Source of the DNA: Pyrinomonadaceae bacterium
GTDB lineage: Bacteria; Acidobacteriota; Blastocatellia; Pyrinomonadales; Pyrinomonadaceae
Length of the DNA stretch: 64,000 nucleotides
Direction: 5' to 3'
Assembly: GCA_014380365.1 (NCBI GenBank)
Contig: JACMJZ010000013.1
Location: 124,001 to 188,000 of the forward strand
Shown here: piece by piece, positions 26,770 to 34,719 of the stretch
How positions within the stretch are numbered: the stretch's first letter is position 1
Layout: each line of letters begins with the position of its first letter
Program-made: the position numbers and the translations under genes
The notes under the pieces: generated by a model
Database searches by the model: none
What the model was told of the DNA's origin: nothing
What the model saw: only the letters and a program-made list of their open reading frames with translations

Positions 26770-28659
26770 TTATGGAACGCGCTTTAGTTGAATCCCCGTC
26801 CCGCGCGGATAGAGCCCCGGCAGCGAAATGGGCAACTTGCCGGTGATATCAATCTGCCCCGTCAACGCGCGGGCGCCGGCCAGTTGCAAACTCGGCATAT
26901 CCCCGTACGCGACCATGTAAGTACGCAGTTCAGGAAAGCTTTGCAGGAGATACGGATTTCCGAAACTAATGCCGACCACCGGCGCTTTGCTCGCAATTAA
27001 CGTCGAGAGCGCTTTCGCTCCAGGCTCCGGCAAACCGACACTGCGCACCTGGCCGCTGCGAACGCGGCCGTACAGAGAAGCAATCACGAGATCAGCTCCG
27101 CGCGCGCGTTCCAACGCATTTTGCACGTCGCTCTCAGACGAACGATCATCAAGCACCACGGTTTCCACCTTACGGCCGAGTCTGGCCATAGCGCCGGCGA
27201 AAGCGTTCGCAATGAACAAGCGATCGTCGCCGTTTGTGATTGCCAGATTGAAAATTCGTGTGCCCGGTCTCAGCGAACTCAGCGGGACGAGATTGTCATC
27301 GTTACGAACCAAGGTAATAGCATGCTCCGAAATCTCGCGTGCCAGCAGGCCCACGTCCGCGTTCCCGACAATGCGATCGACGCTGTCCACTGGAGTGATG
27401 CGTTGCTTCGCCAGGCCCAAATCGTACTTAGCCGCGAGAATTTTTCGCGCCGACTCCTCAATTCTCTTCTCGGTAAGCCGGCCGCTACGAACAGCCTGAA
27501 CCACGCCGCGAAACGCTGCATCGTTATCCGCCGGCTTAAGCAACATGTCGGCCCCGGCCTCGAGCGCGCGCACCGCCGCTTCGTCATGGTTGAAATAGAT
27601 CGTGAGCCCACTCATGCTGAGCGCGTCCGTCACAATCAGACCCCGAAAGTTGAGATCGTTTCTCAAGAGCCGTCCCATGACCGGCGACACGGTTGCGGGA
27701 ATCGATGCGCTCTCGGCAATGATTTCACCCGCTTCGTCCGTATCGATAGGTGTAATCTTCTCGCCTTTTGGCAGCGGCTTTACCTTAGTCGGGTCAATCT
27801 GCGGCAATCCGATGTGGGCCACCATCACAGCTCCCACACCCGCGGCTATCGTGGCCCGAAACGGCGCCAACTCGACCGCATCCAGCCGGGCGCGCGACAC
27901 GTTGATTTCGGGCAAGCCGCGATGCGAGTCAATCGCCGTGTCGCCGTGTCCCGGAAAATGCTTGGCAGTCGCAATCACGCCGGCACTCTGCGCACCCGTT
28001 GTGAACGCGGCTCCATAACGTGCCACTTCCGCCGGATCTTCACCGTAGGACCGCACGTTGATCACAGGGTTCGCCGCATTGTTGTTCACGTCTACAACTG
28101 GCGCGTAAATCTGTTGCACGCCGAGCGCGAGCGCTTCGCGCGCGGTTATCGCGCCCTGTCGCCGGGCGTACTCCGGGTTGCCCGTGGCGCCGACGGCCAT
28201 GTTCCAGGGGAAGTTTACGGTGTCGTCGAAACGCATCCCGGCTCCGGCTTCGAGGTCCGCCGAAATAAGCAGCGGATAGCGCGCCAGCTGCTGCATCCGA
28301 TTCATTAGCACGACGGATTCATAGACCGGCCCGCGAAACAAAATAATCCCACCGATGTGATTGTCTACCACCTGATGACGCAGGGCTTTGAACGCCTCGC
28401 TATCCTGGTTGAGAAACGTCGCGTTGACGCCAACGGAAATAAGCTGACCCACTTTCTCTTCCAGCGACATTTTCTTTAACTGCTGGTCGGCCCACCTGAG
28501 CGCGTGCCTGCTGGGCTTTGCAGAGTACGGTTTGACCTTTGCAGGCGCCTTCGCGCGCGCCGTTGTTGAGCCGTGCAACTGGGCCAGCGGCGTAAGCAAC
28601 AGTGCGATCAAAAGAAGCGTGTGAATCAGTCGGGTTGTGGATAAGGATTTCTGTTTCAT
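26770..28659 (-). CDS. nagZ: Beta-N-acetylglucosaminidase NagZ (GH3), exported, two-domain type
   Basis: 629 residues from ATG 28659 (a TTG at 28668 adds 3). A signal peptide spans about 10-35. The GH3 catalytic barrel has SADLEAGAG, the NagZ signature KHFPGHGDTAIDSH (233-246, with the His-Asp general acid/base pair) and the nucleophile Asp345 in IVTDALSMSGL. A C-terminal alpha/beta domain of about 200 residues follows, as in the two-domain secreted B. subtilis NagZ rather than the short cytoplasmic E. coli form. It cuts GlcNAc from muropeptides outside the cytoplasm, leaving MurNAc ends for NamZ. It starts about 30 nt after the symporter gene. Confidence 0.92.
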   Translation of the reverse strand: MKQKSLSTTRLIHTLLLIALLLTPLAQLHGSTTARAKAPAKVKPYSAKPSRHALRWADQQLKKMSLEEKVGQLISVGVNATFLNQDSEAFKALRHQVVDNHIGGIILFRGPVYESVVLMNRMQQLARYPLLISADLEAGAGMRFDDTVNFPWNMAVGATGNPEYARRQGAITAREALALGVQQIYAPVVDVNNNAANPVINVRSYGEDPAEVARYGAAFTTGAQSAGVIATAKHFPGHGDTAIDSHRGLPEINVSRARLDAVELAPFRATIAAGVGAVMVAHIGLPQIDPTKVKPLPKGEKITPIDTDEAGEIIAESASIPATVSPVMGRLLRNDLNFRGLIVTDALSMSGLTIYFNHDEAAVRALEAGADMLLKPADNDAAFRGVVQAVRSGRLTEKRIEESARKILAAKYDLGLAKQRITPVDSVDRIVGNADVGLLAREISEHAITLVRNDDNLVPLSSLRPGTRIFNLAITNGDDRLFIANAFAGAMARLGRKVETVVLDDRSSESDVQNALERARGADLVIASLYGRVRSGQVRSVGLPEPGAKALSTLIASKAPVVGISFGNPYLLQSFPELRTYMVAYGDMPSLQLAGARALTGQIDITGKLPISLPGLYPRGTGIQLKRVP

Positions 28660-28689
28660 TAGGGTCAATCTGTTTAGAGTTAGGTCTGA

Positions 28690-30294
28690 TTAGGCACTCG
28701 GAGAAAGCTCGTCGCGTCGCTCGCGCGGAGCCGGCGCAAAAGCAAATCCCGCCAGCCAGGCGACCACGAAAGTCACGACGCTGCCGATGAGCACATACCA
28801 GGTCCACCCAATCGGAGTAAAAAAACGGATGTAAAGCATGACGACGATACTCGTCACCATTCCGATCAGCGCCGGCGGCTCGCTGACCCGCCGCAGAAAA
28901 GTTCCTACCAGGAACACGCCCAGCACCGGGCCATTGATTAACGACGCCACTGATAACGCCTGATCGAGCGCCGAACGATTCTTGCGCATCACCACCAGCG
29001 CGACTCCGATCTGCACAACGCCCCACACGAGCGTCAACCAATGCGAAACGCGTAGATAGTGCTTGTCATCGCGCCTCGGGCGAAACGGCTTGTAGAGATC
29101 GTTGACTGCGGTGGCCGCAATCGAGTTAAGCGAAGACGAGAGTGCGGCGGCGAAAATTGCTGCCACTACCAGGCCCGACAAACCGGACGGCATAAACTTT
29201 GTGATGAAATCAGGGAACACGCGATCTCCGCCGACTACCTTAAACGTCTCGCCGACCGGGAGCGTTGCTACACCCGTTGCGAGCGTCGCGTAAGCCGCGT
29301 CGGTATGCGGTCCGTAAAAAGCAAACAGCAACACGCCGATGAACAGGAATCCGATGAACTGTCCCAACACTACGCCGCCGCTGGAGAGCAGCGCGGCCGC
29401 CGCGTGGCGCGGTTTGTCAGTGCAGAGATATCGTTGCACGAGATACTGATCGGTACCGTGCGTGCTCATGGTCAGGAAGCACCCGCCAAGGAGCCCGGCC
29501 CAGAGCGTGTAAGTCTTCGTCAGATCTATCGGCAACGTGAAGTTAAATGACCGAGTGGTGAACGGCGCGGTGAAGGCGTAGGCCGTCTCCCTGAAGCCGA
29601 GGTCAATGAAGCTGAACTTGTTGTATTGCTCTCCCAGCGCGACAGCCTGGCCCCATCCCCCATTGATGGCTTGGATCAGCACCACCGCCGCCATGGCTGC
29701 ACCCACCAGATAAATCCCAAGCTGAACCACCTCAACCCAGATCACTGCCTCCATCCCACCGAAATAGGTGAAGATAATCATCACCACGCCGAGCAGAACA
29801 ATCGAAGCGATGACAATAGTTTCAGTGTTCGCCTGCGGTTGAAAAGCTGTGTAGACAGCGCCCAGCACGAATGCGGTGAGGAGTAGTCGGATGCCGTCCG
29901 CGATATTGCGCATCACCACGAAGAGCGAAGCGGCGAGCATTTTGATGCGCATGCCGAAGCGTCGCTCGAGCAGTTGATAAACTGTCATCAACTCGCCGCG
30001 AAAATACGAGGGGATAAACAGCAGCGAGATAACCACGCGGCCGATCATGTAACCAAAGACAAGCTGGAGAAACTGAAAATTGCCGCCGCGGGCAAACGCA
30101 ATCCCGGGGACAGAAATGAAGGTGATGGTGGAGGTTTCAGTCGCAACGATGGACGCCGCGATGGCCCACCACGGCACCGTTCGGTCTCCCAGGAAATAGT
30201 CGCGCGTGGTTTTCTGTTTGCGCGAGAACCAAACGCCAAAGAGCGTGATGCCGATCAAGTAACCAAAGATGATGACGAGATCAAGAGGCTTCAT
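28690..30294 (-). CDS. Sodium:solute symporter (SSS family), candidate amino-sugar importer
   Basis: 534 residues with about 14 membrane helices. Family features: FGVWFSRKQKTTRDYFLGDR near the N-terminus, WWAIAASIVATETSTITFIS in helix 2, and GTDQYLVQRYL in the middle. Members use a sodium gradient to import sugars, amino acids or sialic acid. The ATG overlaps the stop of the beta-lactamase gene by 4 nt and nagZ follows closely, so it is co-translated with the salvage genes. No PTS gene is seen, so this is the likely inner-membrane route for MurNAc and/or GlcNAc; that substrate is inferred from context only. Confidence 0.9.
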   Translation of the reverse strand: MKPLDLVIIFGYLIGITLFGVWFSRKQKTTRDYFLGDRTVPWWAIAASIVATETSTITFISVPGIAFARGGNFQFLQLVFGYMIGRVVISLLFIPSYFRGELMTVYQLLERRFGMRIKMLAASLFVVMRNIADGIRLLLTAFVLGAVYTAFQPQANTETIVIASIVLLGVVMIIFTYFGGMEAVIWVEVVQLGIYLVGAAMAAVVLIQAINGGWGQAVALGEQYNKFSFIDLGFRETAYAFTAPFTTRSFNFTLPIDLTKTYTLWAGLLGGCFLTMSTHGTDQYLVQRYLCTDKPRHAAAALLSSGGVVLGQFIGFLFIGVLLFAFYGPHTDAAYATLATGVATLPVGETFKVVGGDRVFPDFITKFMPSGLSGLVVAAIFAAALSSSLNSIAATAVNDLYKPFRPRRDDKHYLRVSHWLTLVWGVVQIGVALVVMRKNRSALDQALSVASLINGPVLGVFLVGTFLRRVSEPPALIGMVTSIVVMLYIRFFTPIGWTWYVLIGSVVTFVVAWLAGFAFAPAPRERRDELSPSA

Positions 30295-31199
30295 TGTTTT
30301 CCTAAACCGTCAATCACAATCTCTGAGAGTCGCGACATCAAAAGTAGCGCCGGGTTATCGACTGTCCAGTTCACTTCAGGCATTTCGTTGCACGTAATCG
30401 CGAGCGCGATGCGGCCGCGCGGGTGATAAATAATCCCGACGTTGCTGCGCAGCGCATCGAGCGCGCCTGACTTAGTCGCTTTCGCCAGGCGCCCTTGTCC
30501 GCGCCAGATGCCGTTAGTCCCCTGCTCGCGTTTCATTAGGTCGAGCATTTCTTTCGATGCGGCCGGACTAACTACTTCGCCGCGTTCGAGCTTTTCCATG
30601 ATCGAGACCATTTCATGAGGCGTGGTGCGGCCCAGGCCAAATCGCTTGTTCTCCTCTCTCCTACCTTCCGCGCTTTCACCACCGCCAAAGACGCGCCGCA
30701 TCAGGCGCGTTTCTTTGAAGCCAAGCGAGTCCATCCGCTGGTTGATGGCGTCGGCCGTTAATACGTCGATGACCATGTTCGTCGCGGTGTTATCGCTCAA
30801 GACCATCATTAGCGTAACCGCGTCGCGCAACGTGAGCCTTAGCCCGTCACCAAACTCCTGAAGGATTCCGGCGCCCCCAACTTTCTTCTCCTTCGTCAAA
30901 CTGAGATCGTCCGTCCATTTTGCTTTTTCTTCAGATGCGCGCGAGAAGGCTTCGACCATGATGGCAATTTTGATTGTGCTCGCGGTCGGGACGCGCTCGT
31001 CGCCGCCGAGTTCGTACACCGCGCCGGTATCGAGATTCTTTGCAAATAAACTGACCTTGCCTTTGAACTGTGCCACCTCGGCGCGCACACGCTGATCCAG
31101 CGCTGATTGTTTAGCTGGTTGATCGACCTGCGCAAACGCAGTAATACCCGAGACCAGCGAAACAAGCACGGCCATAGGCTTGAGACAAAGTTTAGGCAT
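30291..31199 (-). CDS. Class A beta-lactamase-family serine hydrolase
   Basis: 302 residues. Signal peptide 1-23 (ending AFA). Active-site motifs are canonical: S74-T-I-K77 (PTASTIKIAI), S135-D-N137 (MVLSDNTATN) and K243-S-G245 (ATKSGALD). This favours a true beta-lactamase fold with possible penicillin hydrolysis more than the protein at 833-1816. It overlaps the start of the symporter gene by 4 nt, so it belongs to the cell-wall salvage operon; linkage of beta-lactamases to peptidoglycan turnover is well known in other bacteria, but the purpose here is open. Confidence 0.88.
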   Translation of the reverse strand: MPKLCLKPMAVLVSLVSGITAFAQVDQPAKQSALDQRVRAEVAQFKGKVSLFAKNLDTGAVYELGGDERVPTASTIKIAIMVEAFSRASEEKAKWTDDLSLTKEKKVGGAGILQEFGDGLRLTLRDAVTLMMVLSDNTATNMVIDVLTADAINQRMDSLGFKETRLMRRVFGGGESAEGRREENKRFGLGRTTPHEMVSIMEKLERGEVVSPAASKEMLDLMKREQGTNGIWRGQGRLAKATKSGALDALRSNVGIIYHPRGRIALAITCNEMPEVNWTVDNPALLLMSRLSEIVIDGLGKQ

Positions 31200-31226
31200 G
31201 ACTCATCAAATTCTTGTTTCTAAGAG

Positions 31227-31371
31227 CGCGGGCAAGCCCGCCTTCCTAACCTGGGAGACCCCCGCACTTGACCTGAAGGACTGTTGCACTAATCGATTGA
31301 AAGCCTCTCAAGCAGCGATTAGGGACTCAACTCTAGTCAGCTCCAGGTGAGGAAGGAGGGCTTGCCCCCGC
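31227..31371. repeat. Inverted repeat of 'GCGGGCAAGCCC' type
   Basis: GCGGGCAAGCCCGCCTTCC (from 31227) pairs with GGAAGGAGGGCTTGCCCCCGC ending at 31371, and the inner parts CTAACCTGGGAG and CTCCAGGTGAGG also match. It sits in the 211-nt gap between murQ and the beta-lactamase gene. Confidence 0.7.
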
Positions 31372-31410
31372 TGCTTTACTGGAATTCAACACCAACCCCG
31401 GGGCCATCTC

Positions 31411-32334
31411 TTAGAATTTCTGCTCACTCAAGATTTCCTCTGCGCGGCTCACTACACCACCTGCCGCAGACAGTGCGCGCTCGGCTTCCTCTGGCGAGCA
31501 TCTTGTTTTCGCCATCAGCAACGCTACCGGCAGGCTGCCATTCGCCTTTTCCAAATTCTCGCTGGCCGCTAGTTCATCGATACCGGCCTCTGTCATGATT
31601 ATTCTCACGGCGCGGGCGCGGAGTTTTACGTTGCGCGTCTGCACGTTGGTCATCCGGTTCCCAGTGACGTAACCGAGTTTGACCATGGTCGCGGTTGACA
31701 ACATGTTCAGCACCATCTTTTGTGCTGTCCCCGCCTTGAGTCGGGTTGATCCGGCTATCACTTCGGGACCAACAACCGGGACGATACTCACTTCAGCCGC
31801 ATCGGTTATTGCCGAGCCCGGAGCACAGGTGAGCGCGACCGTGAAACCGCCGACAGAACGCGCATAGGAAACTGCTCCGACCGTGTAAGGGGTTCCACCG
31901 GAGGCTGCGATTCCAACCAGCGCGTCAATTTCGGAAAATCCCCGAGCAACTAAATCAGCAACGCCGGCTTGTGCGTCATCTTCCGATGCTTCCACCGCAC
32001 GATAGCACGCTTCGTATCCGCCAGCGATTATTGCCTGGACCAAATTAGGTGAGACGCCGAACGTCGGCGGACATTCCGCAGCATCAAGCACACCCAGCCT
32101 CCCCGAGGTGCCGGTCCCGATGTAAAAGAGTCTGCCGCCGTTTTGTAACTTGAGGACAATCGCTTCGACCGCCCGCTCTACTTCGGGCAGAACCCGACTG
32201 ATTGCAGCAGCAACCAGCGCGTCTTCTGCGTTCATCAGGCGCACTATTTCCCGTACTGGCAACGAGCTCAGATTGCTCGTCCGGGGATTCTCTTGTTCGG
32301 TAATGGGGAGCCGCGCGGGGTTTTCAGAAGTCAT
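31411..32334 (-). CDS. murQ: N-acetylmuramic acid 6-phosphate etherase
   Basis: 307 residues, the usual length. The SIS domain carries LFYIGTGTSGRLGVLDAAECPP, nearly identical to E. coli MurQ, then GIAASGGTPYT, and the C-terminal part has GYVTGNRMTNVQTRNVKL and a UBA-like end (CSPEEAERALSAAGG). MurQ splits the lactyl ether of MurNAc-6P to give GlcNAc-6P and D-lactate in the cytoplasm. Its substrate would come from the kinase coded just upstream and its product goes to NagA (11703). The D-lactate could be oxidised by FAD-linked enzymes of the GlcD type, but no specific link is shown. Confidence 0.95.
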   Translation of the reverse strand: MTSENPARLPITEQENPRTSNLSSLPVREIVRLMNAEDALVAAAISRVLPEVERAVEAIVLKLQNGGRLFYIGTGTSGRLGVLDAAECPPTFGVSPNLVQAIIAGGYEACYRAVEASEDDAQAGVADLVARGFSEIDALVGIAASGGTPYTVGAVSYARSVGGFTVALTCAPGSAITDAAEVSIVPVVGPEVIAGSTRLKAGTAQKMVLNMLSTATMVKLGYVTGNRMTNVQTRNVKLRARAVRIIMTEAGIDELAASENLEKANGSLPVALLMAKTRCSPEEAERALSAAGGVVSRAEEILSEQKF

Positions 32335-32375
32335 CTGGTGTCAATCAGAAAGACGCTAAGGGGAAATTAAAACTG

Positions 32376-32442
32376 TAGGGGCAGGGCTTGTCCCTCCCCG
32401 ACGCTCGATAAGACAAATGCGGGCAGGGACGATCCCTGCCCG
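32376..32442. repeat. Hairpin repeats between the kinase gene and murQ
   Basis: Two hairpins, GGGGCAGGGCTTGTCCCTCCCC (32378-32399) and CGGGCAGGGACGATCCCTGCCCG (32420-32442), share the GGGCAGGG core. They look like dispersed repeats rather than a classic terminator, because no T-run follows. Confidence 0.65.
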
Positions 32443-32449
32443 TGCCGGG

Positions 32450-33445
32450 CTAGACTGCAAGGGCCAGCTGGTTAAGATGTTCCCACGCCATTCGTGCTGC
32501 GGCAACTGCTGGAGTAAACCGCGGTTGCGCCAGATATGCGTTTGGAGCAACGACGCGAAGTTCTTCTCTTACCGACGCCAACACCAGCTCGCCCGCAGCC
32601 TTAAAGATGCCGCCTACATAAGCCACCTGGAAAGTTTCACGTTCCATCTTCAGGTTACGAATCACAGCTGCCGCCGCCGACCCCAACTCGCGCCCCCCTT
32701 CGGCGATAATCTCGCGCGCAGTTTGATCTCTTGCCTTTGCCGCCTCAACTACATGCTTGCCGAAACCCGCGAGTCGTTCGTTAGTTATCGTAGGCGCGTA
32801 AATGGCCGTTGAAAGATCATTCGGATCGGAAACATGAAAGTAGTTGCAAGCTATGCTAGTGAGAGAGGTTGCGGGACCGCGGCCGTCCACCGCGTGAGCA
32901 ATTGCCCGCAACGCCCGCCGCGCGATCCAGGCGCCTGCGCCCTCGTCACCTGCAATCGGCCCCCAACCCCCGGCACACATTGTCTTGCTGCGCGCGTTTA
33001 TGCCGCAGCAAATTGAACCCGTGCCGGCAATTATTATTAATCCGGGTTCACCTTCAGTGGCGCCATAGAGAGCAATGTCGGCATCGCCAACGACCACAAT
33101 TTCGGAGATTCCCAAGCCGAGAAGCGCGTCGCGCATGCGCGCGCTCAACTCTTTACGCCGCGCTCCCGCGAGTCCTATTTCGGCGGCAACTAAATCGGTG
33201 CGCCTGATGCGAGCAGCCTCGCAGGCCTGATCGACAGCCTCGCGAATCGCGGCCGCGGCATTGGCAATTCCCACTCGCAATGGATTCGACGGACCAGCAA
33301 GACCTTCACCAAGGATGGCCAGGTCAGCATCCAGTATCACCGCTTGCGTCTTCGTTCCGCCACCGTCAACACCGACAACGGCGCGCCTTGACGCAAGCCT
33401 GCGAGTGCTTAAAAAACCTGCCTGTCGTCTGTCATTGGTGACCAT
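32450..33445 (-). CDS. BadF/BadG-type N-acetylglucosamine / N-acetylmuramic acid kinase
   Basis: 331 residues of the ASKHA fold. VVGVDGGGTKTQAV (phosphate-1 loop), EIGLAGARRKE, VVVGDADIALYG and IIIAGTGSICCG (phosphate-2) match the BcrAD_BadFG family, and GGWGPIAGDEGAGAWI is typical of its amino-sugar kinases. In Clostridium acetobutylicum a member of this family (MurK) phosphorylates both MurNAc and GlcNAc. With murQ next downstream and no PTS, the same role fits: making MurNAc-6P and GlcNAc-6P in the cytoplasm. It is the first gene of the salvage run and divergent from the LysR regulator. The ATG 33445 may be early; the conserved part starts about residue 20. Confidence 0.88.
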   Translation of the reverse strand: MVTNDRRQAGFLSTRRLASRRAVVGVDGGGTKTQAVILDADLAILGEGLAGPSNPLRVGIANAAAAIREAVDQACEAARIRRTDLVAAEIGLAGARRKELSARMRDALLGLGISEIVVVGDADIALYGATEGEPGLIIIAGTGSICCGINARSKTMCAGGWGPIAGDEGAGAWIARRALRAIAHAVDGRGPATSLTSIACNYFHVSDPNDLSTAIYAPTITNERLAGFGKHVVEAAKARDQTAREIIAEGGRELGSAAAAVIRNLKMERETFQVAYVGGIFKAAGELVLASVREELRVVAPNAYLAQPRFTPAVAAARMAWEHLNQLALAV

Positions 33446-33493
33446 GGGTCGGGGGCAAGCAACTCTTCAGTTATGATGGGCCATCTCTTGGCC

Positions 33494-33548
33494 ATTCTAG
33501 GTAAGCCTGATTTATAATGGAAACTAAAAGATTTTATTATTACAATAA
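33494..33548 (-). promoter_or_regulatory. Promoter and LysR-type operator between the regulator and the kinase-murQ operon
   Basis: On the minus strand TAGAAT (33499-33494) is a -10 candidate and the interrupted palindrome TTATTGTAATAATAA (33548-33534) contains a T-N11-A core. Between them TTTAGTTT and CC match the equivalent segment at 20997-21050. The site also lies about 45 nt before the regulator ATG (33593), as expected for autoregulation by a divergent LysR protein. Confidence 0.6.
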
Positions 33549-33592
33549 CCGTCCCTGATGACAGACAGAATTCATTGACAGTCAGAACCAAT

Positions 33593-34546
33593 ATGGAAAT
33601 TCGACAGTTACGAGCGTTCATCGCCATCGCCGAGTTGGGCACGTTTACCGCAGGCGCCCTGCGGGTGCACGTAACCCAAGCGGCAATCAGCATGCAAATC
33701 CGGCAACTGGAAAACGAGTTAGGCGCCAGGCTTTTCATTCGCGCGCCGCGGCGGGTGATGTTGACTGAAGCCGGCGAGCAGTTGCTGCAACGTGCGCGTC
33801 ATATCCTGCGCGACCATGATGCGGCCATCGACGAAATCGCGGAGCTGGCGGGGGCGGAACGGGGTCGATTGCGGATCGGCAGCGCTTCGGCGATGGTCAC
33901 CACTGACGTATTGCCGAAACTGCTAAGGGAAGTTCGCCGGAAGCACGCACGCGCCGAGGTTACAGTTGCCTCCGGAACAAGCGAAGCTCTCGTCCAACAG
34001 ATTCTTTCAGGAGAAATTGACGTCGCGTTTGTGTCGATGCCAGTGGAGGCACGCGGAATCAACACCGAGAGGCTCACTCAGGATCAGTTGGTCGCCGTTG
34101 CTTCGCCACGTCACCGCCTGGCGAAACAAAAAACCATTAGCGCTTATACGCTCGCCGGCGAGAAACTTATTTTGGGCGAACGCGGAGGCAACACGCGCCG
34201 CCTGATCGATTTGTTCTTTGCGCAAGCGGGCGTTTCGCTGCACGTGTCCATGGAATTAAGCCGCCAGGCTGCAATCCGGCGAATGGTGGAAGAGGACATG
34301 GGAGTTGGGATTGTCCCGCTGCAAACTGTGCGGGACGAAGTGGAAAAGGGGCGGCTGATTAGATGGTGGATCGAGGGCGCACAAATAAACTGGGAGATGG
34401 GAATCGCCAGATTGGCCGGTGGTTACGAGTCGCCAATCGCCCAAACCTTCGTTCAACTTTCGCGAGATTACTTTGCCGGCTCTCCGCGTGGAACCGCTGC
34501 GAAGAAGCCTCGAACCGCGGCGAGCAAGAAGCGCGCGAAGAAGTAG
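33593..34546 (+). CDS. LysR-family transcriptional regulator
   Basis: 317 residues from ATG 33593 (MEIRQLRAFIAIAELGTF), the standard LysR start; a TTG at 33575 adds 6. The winged HTH (TQAAISMQIRQLENELGARLF) covers residues 1-60, a linker helix follows, and the periplasmic-binding-like effector domain covers about 85-295 (RLRIGSASAMVTTDVLP). It is divergent from the amino-sugar kinase gene with an operator-like site between, so it probably controls the salvage genes; the effector could be MurNAc-6P or a related sugar, which is a guess. The last 20 residues (PRGTAAKKPRTAASKKRAKK) are a lysine-alanine-rich tail not usual for the family. Confidence 0.92.
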   Translation: MEIRQLRAFIAIAELGTFTAGALRVHVTQAAISMQIRQLENELGARLFIRAPRRVMLTEAGEQLLQRARHILRDHDAAIDEIAELAGAERGRLRIGSASAMVTTDVLPKLLREVRRKHARAEVTVASGTSEALVQQILSGEIDVAFVSMPVEARGINTERLTQDQLVAVASPRHRLAKQKTISAYTLAGEKLILGERGGNTRRLIDLFFAQAGVSLHVSMELSRQAAIRRMVEEDMGVGIVPLQTVRDEVEKGRLIRWWIEGAQINWEMGIARLAGGYESPIAQTFVQLSRDYFAGSPRGTAAKKPRTAASKKRAKK

Positions 34547-34628
34547 TCAGAACAACCGCGTTAGCGGGTGGGCCCTCCTGTCAGAACCACCTGCGTAAGC
34601 GGGTGGCGCAGATTCCTGAAAAACGAAA

Positions 34629-34719
34629 TTAACCGCAAAGGAGCGCAAAGATCTTGAGCAAACTCGGCTGAGATGTTCTTTGCGTAACTTTGCTGAGCCT
34701 TCGCGCCCTTTGCGGTTAA
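34629..34719. repeat. Inverted repeat of 'CTTTGCG' units
   Basis: TTAACCGCAAAGGAGCGCAA on the left pairs with TTCGCGCCCTTTGCGGTTAA on the right. Same family as 26616-26706. It ends at the stop codon of the aminotransferase gene and lies between convergent genes. A further short repeat with GCGGGTGG units precedes it at about 34560-34605. Confidence 0.7.

Noticed and set aside
27121-28308. 395-codon plus-strand frame opposite nagZ
   Set aside because: Antisense to a clear GH3 gene; His/Arg-rich composition and no recognisable motif.
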